Both the position numbers and the translations under genes were made by a program. A stretch of 43,688 nucleotides of DNA, taken from IMG/VR virus record IMGVR_UViG_3300025889_000226, positions 1-43,688 of that record. One strand, written 5' to 3'. This stretch comes from a virus. The notes under the pieces are model-generated. The model saw only the letters and a program-made list of their open reading frames with translations. It was not told the origin of the DNA and did no database searches. Below, piece by piece: positions 42,651 through 43,688 of this stretch; positions within the stretch are counted from its first letter, which is position 1; each line of letters begins with the position of its first letter.

Positions 42651-43687
42651 CAAATCCCCCCTACACTCATTTTCACGACTTTAACTACATCAGATGAAAT
42701 GTTAAGTCGCTTTGCTATTCTTTCCCAATCACCCATTTGATGTGCTATTGAGCGAACATCTATTGGCGTGAGACTCAAATGTTTTGCGAGATGACGAACT
42801 CCTTGCTCATCAGCAATATTGACAGGGCGTGTTAATGCGTGCTTCATGACTTTGTCATTTTGTAAAGCATCGTCACGCTGCATTTGCTCCATGGCTTTCA
42901 TCAAGCGGTCAGTCTCAGGCAACATGTTGTCCTGACTCTTCATGTACTCAGTAAGTAAACGCTGTCGTGGGTCACCAAAAGTTTGTTGGAACCTTTGCTC
43001 TTGCTCAGTCAACTCTCCAGTGCCCGGTGTAGGACCAATACCAGTCAGTCGCATAAACTCACGAAGATTTGCAGGGTCTGCTTGACCTACACCCGCACGA
43101 GCAGCCTGCTGTTCAGGTGTAAGACGACCCACAGGAATACCACCAGTGCGTCGAACTGCTACAGGTTGAGGTGCTACGGGTTGAGGTGCTACGGGTTGAG
43201 GTGCTGGAGCCATAGGTGGAGTAGCAGCAGGTGGTGGAGAAGGGCGTGCCTCCGTGACGGGTCGGCGTGGTGCTGGTTCAGGTCGTGGTGCTGCACTCGG
43301 AGCAGACGGTGCCATAGCGAGGTCAGTCACGAATGGAACATGTTCAGGTACAGAAGGAATCAATTCCTCAGGATAACCCATTACAGTTCTTCCAGCAAGA
43401 CCACCTTCGGGCAGTTCATCGGGAACAGCACGACGCTCTTCGTGTCCAAACGCACGAGCCATCATGTCTGCGATTGCATTTATTGCTTGTCGACGAGCAT
43501 CTACATTTTCTTGTTGCATACCTTCGGTAGTGACTCCTAATGCCTTTAACTCAGCAGGGTCAGGTTGGTAATGCCTTAAATTACTTGTACCATCTTCATG
43601 TGCCCCTGAAAGCATAGCCTTCACATACATCTGAGCCATGTTTTTGTGAGTGCTTCCGTTTTTCGTCGGATGTTTTGTACCTGACAT
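42650..43687 (-). CDS. Pro/Ala-rich protein with helix-turn-helix-like C-terminus (possible small terminase or virion protein)
   Basis: 345 aa from an ATG at 43687, one base from the window edge, so it may be complete or an internal Met of a longer gene. N-terminal helix (NMAQMYVKAMLSGAHEDG), then a Pro/Ala-rich linker at about 108-178 with three QPVAP repeats. Residues about 295-340 (GVRHLAKHLSLTPIDVRSIA, then DWERIAKRLNISSDVVK) look like a pair of helix-turn-helix units. Placed two genes before TerL, where small terminase subunits sit, and DNA-binding HTH is common in those. Identity is tentative. Confidence 0.55.
   Translation of the reverse strand: MSGTKHPTKNGSTHKNMAQMYVKAMLSGAHEDGTSNLRHYQPDPAELKALGVTTEGMQQENVDARRQAINAIADMMARAFGHEERRAVPDELPEGGLAGRTVMGYPEELIPSVPEHVPFVTDLAMAPSAPSAAPRPEPAPRRPVTEARPSPPPAATPPMAPAPQPVAPQPVAPQPVAVRRTGGIPVGRLTPEQQAARAGVGQADPANLREFMRLTGIGPTPGTGELTEQEQRFQQTFGDPRQRLLTEYMKSQDNMLPETDRLMKAMEQMQRDDALQNDKVMKHALTRPVNIADEQGVRHLAKHLSLTPIDVRSIAHQMGDWERIAKRLNISSDVVKVVKMSVGGI
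43159..43203 (-). repeat. Three tandem 15-base repeats encoding QPVAP
   Basis: Plus-strand unit CTACGGGTTGAGGTG repeated three times, the first copy with one change (CTACAGG). In frame within the Pro-rich linker; copy number can vary without a frameshift. Confidence 0.9.
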
Positions 43688-43688
43688 G

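Noticed and set aside
42983-43540. Plus-strand frame of 185 aa
   Set aside because: Arg/Cys/Ser/Trp-rich antisense of the Pro/Ala-rich protein, with no start signal.
1-43688. Defence system, CRISPR array, integrase or attachment site
   Set aside because: None seen; all genes fit virus structure and packaging or are unassigned within that operon.

Overview
The window is a slice of a tailed double-stranded DNA virus (class Caudoviricetes). It carries the late structural module: terminase, portal, a protease/scaffold, an HK97-fold capsid, head-tail connectors, tail tube, tail assembly chaperones, tape measure, and giant distal tail proteins. About 31 supportable genes all lie on the minus strand, so transcription runs from the right edge (43687) to the left edge (1). 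Genes are packed with 4-base (ATGA) or 1-base (TGATG) stop/start overlaps and gaps of under about 45 bases. There is no stretch over 300 bases without a gene, and I saw no tRNA, rRNA, CRISPR array, insertion sequence or credible plus-strand gene.

Layout in transcription order: two Pro/Gln/Ala-rich proteins upstream of the terminase (43687-41421); large terminase (41424-39940); a basic accessory cluster of a 401-aa protein, two mini-proteins of 56 and 52 aa and a C2H2 zinc-finger protein (39943-38010); a LAGLIDADG-motif protein (37976-36747); portal with two zinc-ribbon insertions (36750-35038); three small head-module proteins (34994-33439); a 1799-aa protein with a degenerate DNA-ligase-like region (33425-28026); maturation protease with an in-frame nested scaffold (28029-26617); major capsid protein (26577-25405); a run of small beta-rich or SAP-like head proteins (25370-23740); head-tail connector and neck proteins (23740-21324); tail tube (21313-19358); a SAP-domain protein (19346-18807); G and G-T tail chaperones joined by a probable -1 frameshift (18853-18210); a short tape measure (18210-16885); a baseplate/distal-tail protein (16882-15671); and one uninterrupted reading frame of at least 5,220 codons (15661 to beyond position 1) that begins with a LamG-like lectin domain.

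The host cannot be read directly. The many CxxC zinc ribbons (including inside the portal), the C2H2 finger, and the small basic proteins of types I recall from uncultured marine viruses suggest a marine virus, possibly of an archaeon such as Marine Group II/Poseidoniales (a magrovirus-like virus). That host assignment is inference. Shine-Dalgarno sites (GAGGTGA, GGAGATGA) precede nearly every gene. Together the genes describe DNA packaging, capsid assembly and processing, neck completion, tail assembly with a predicted tail of about 65 nm, and a very large host-recognition apparatus.
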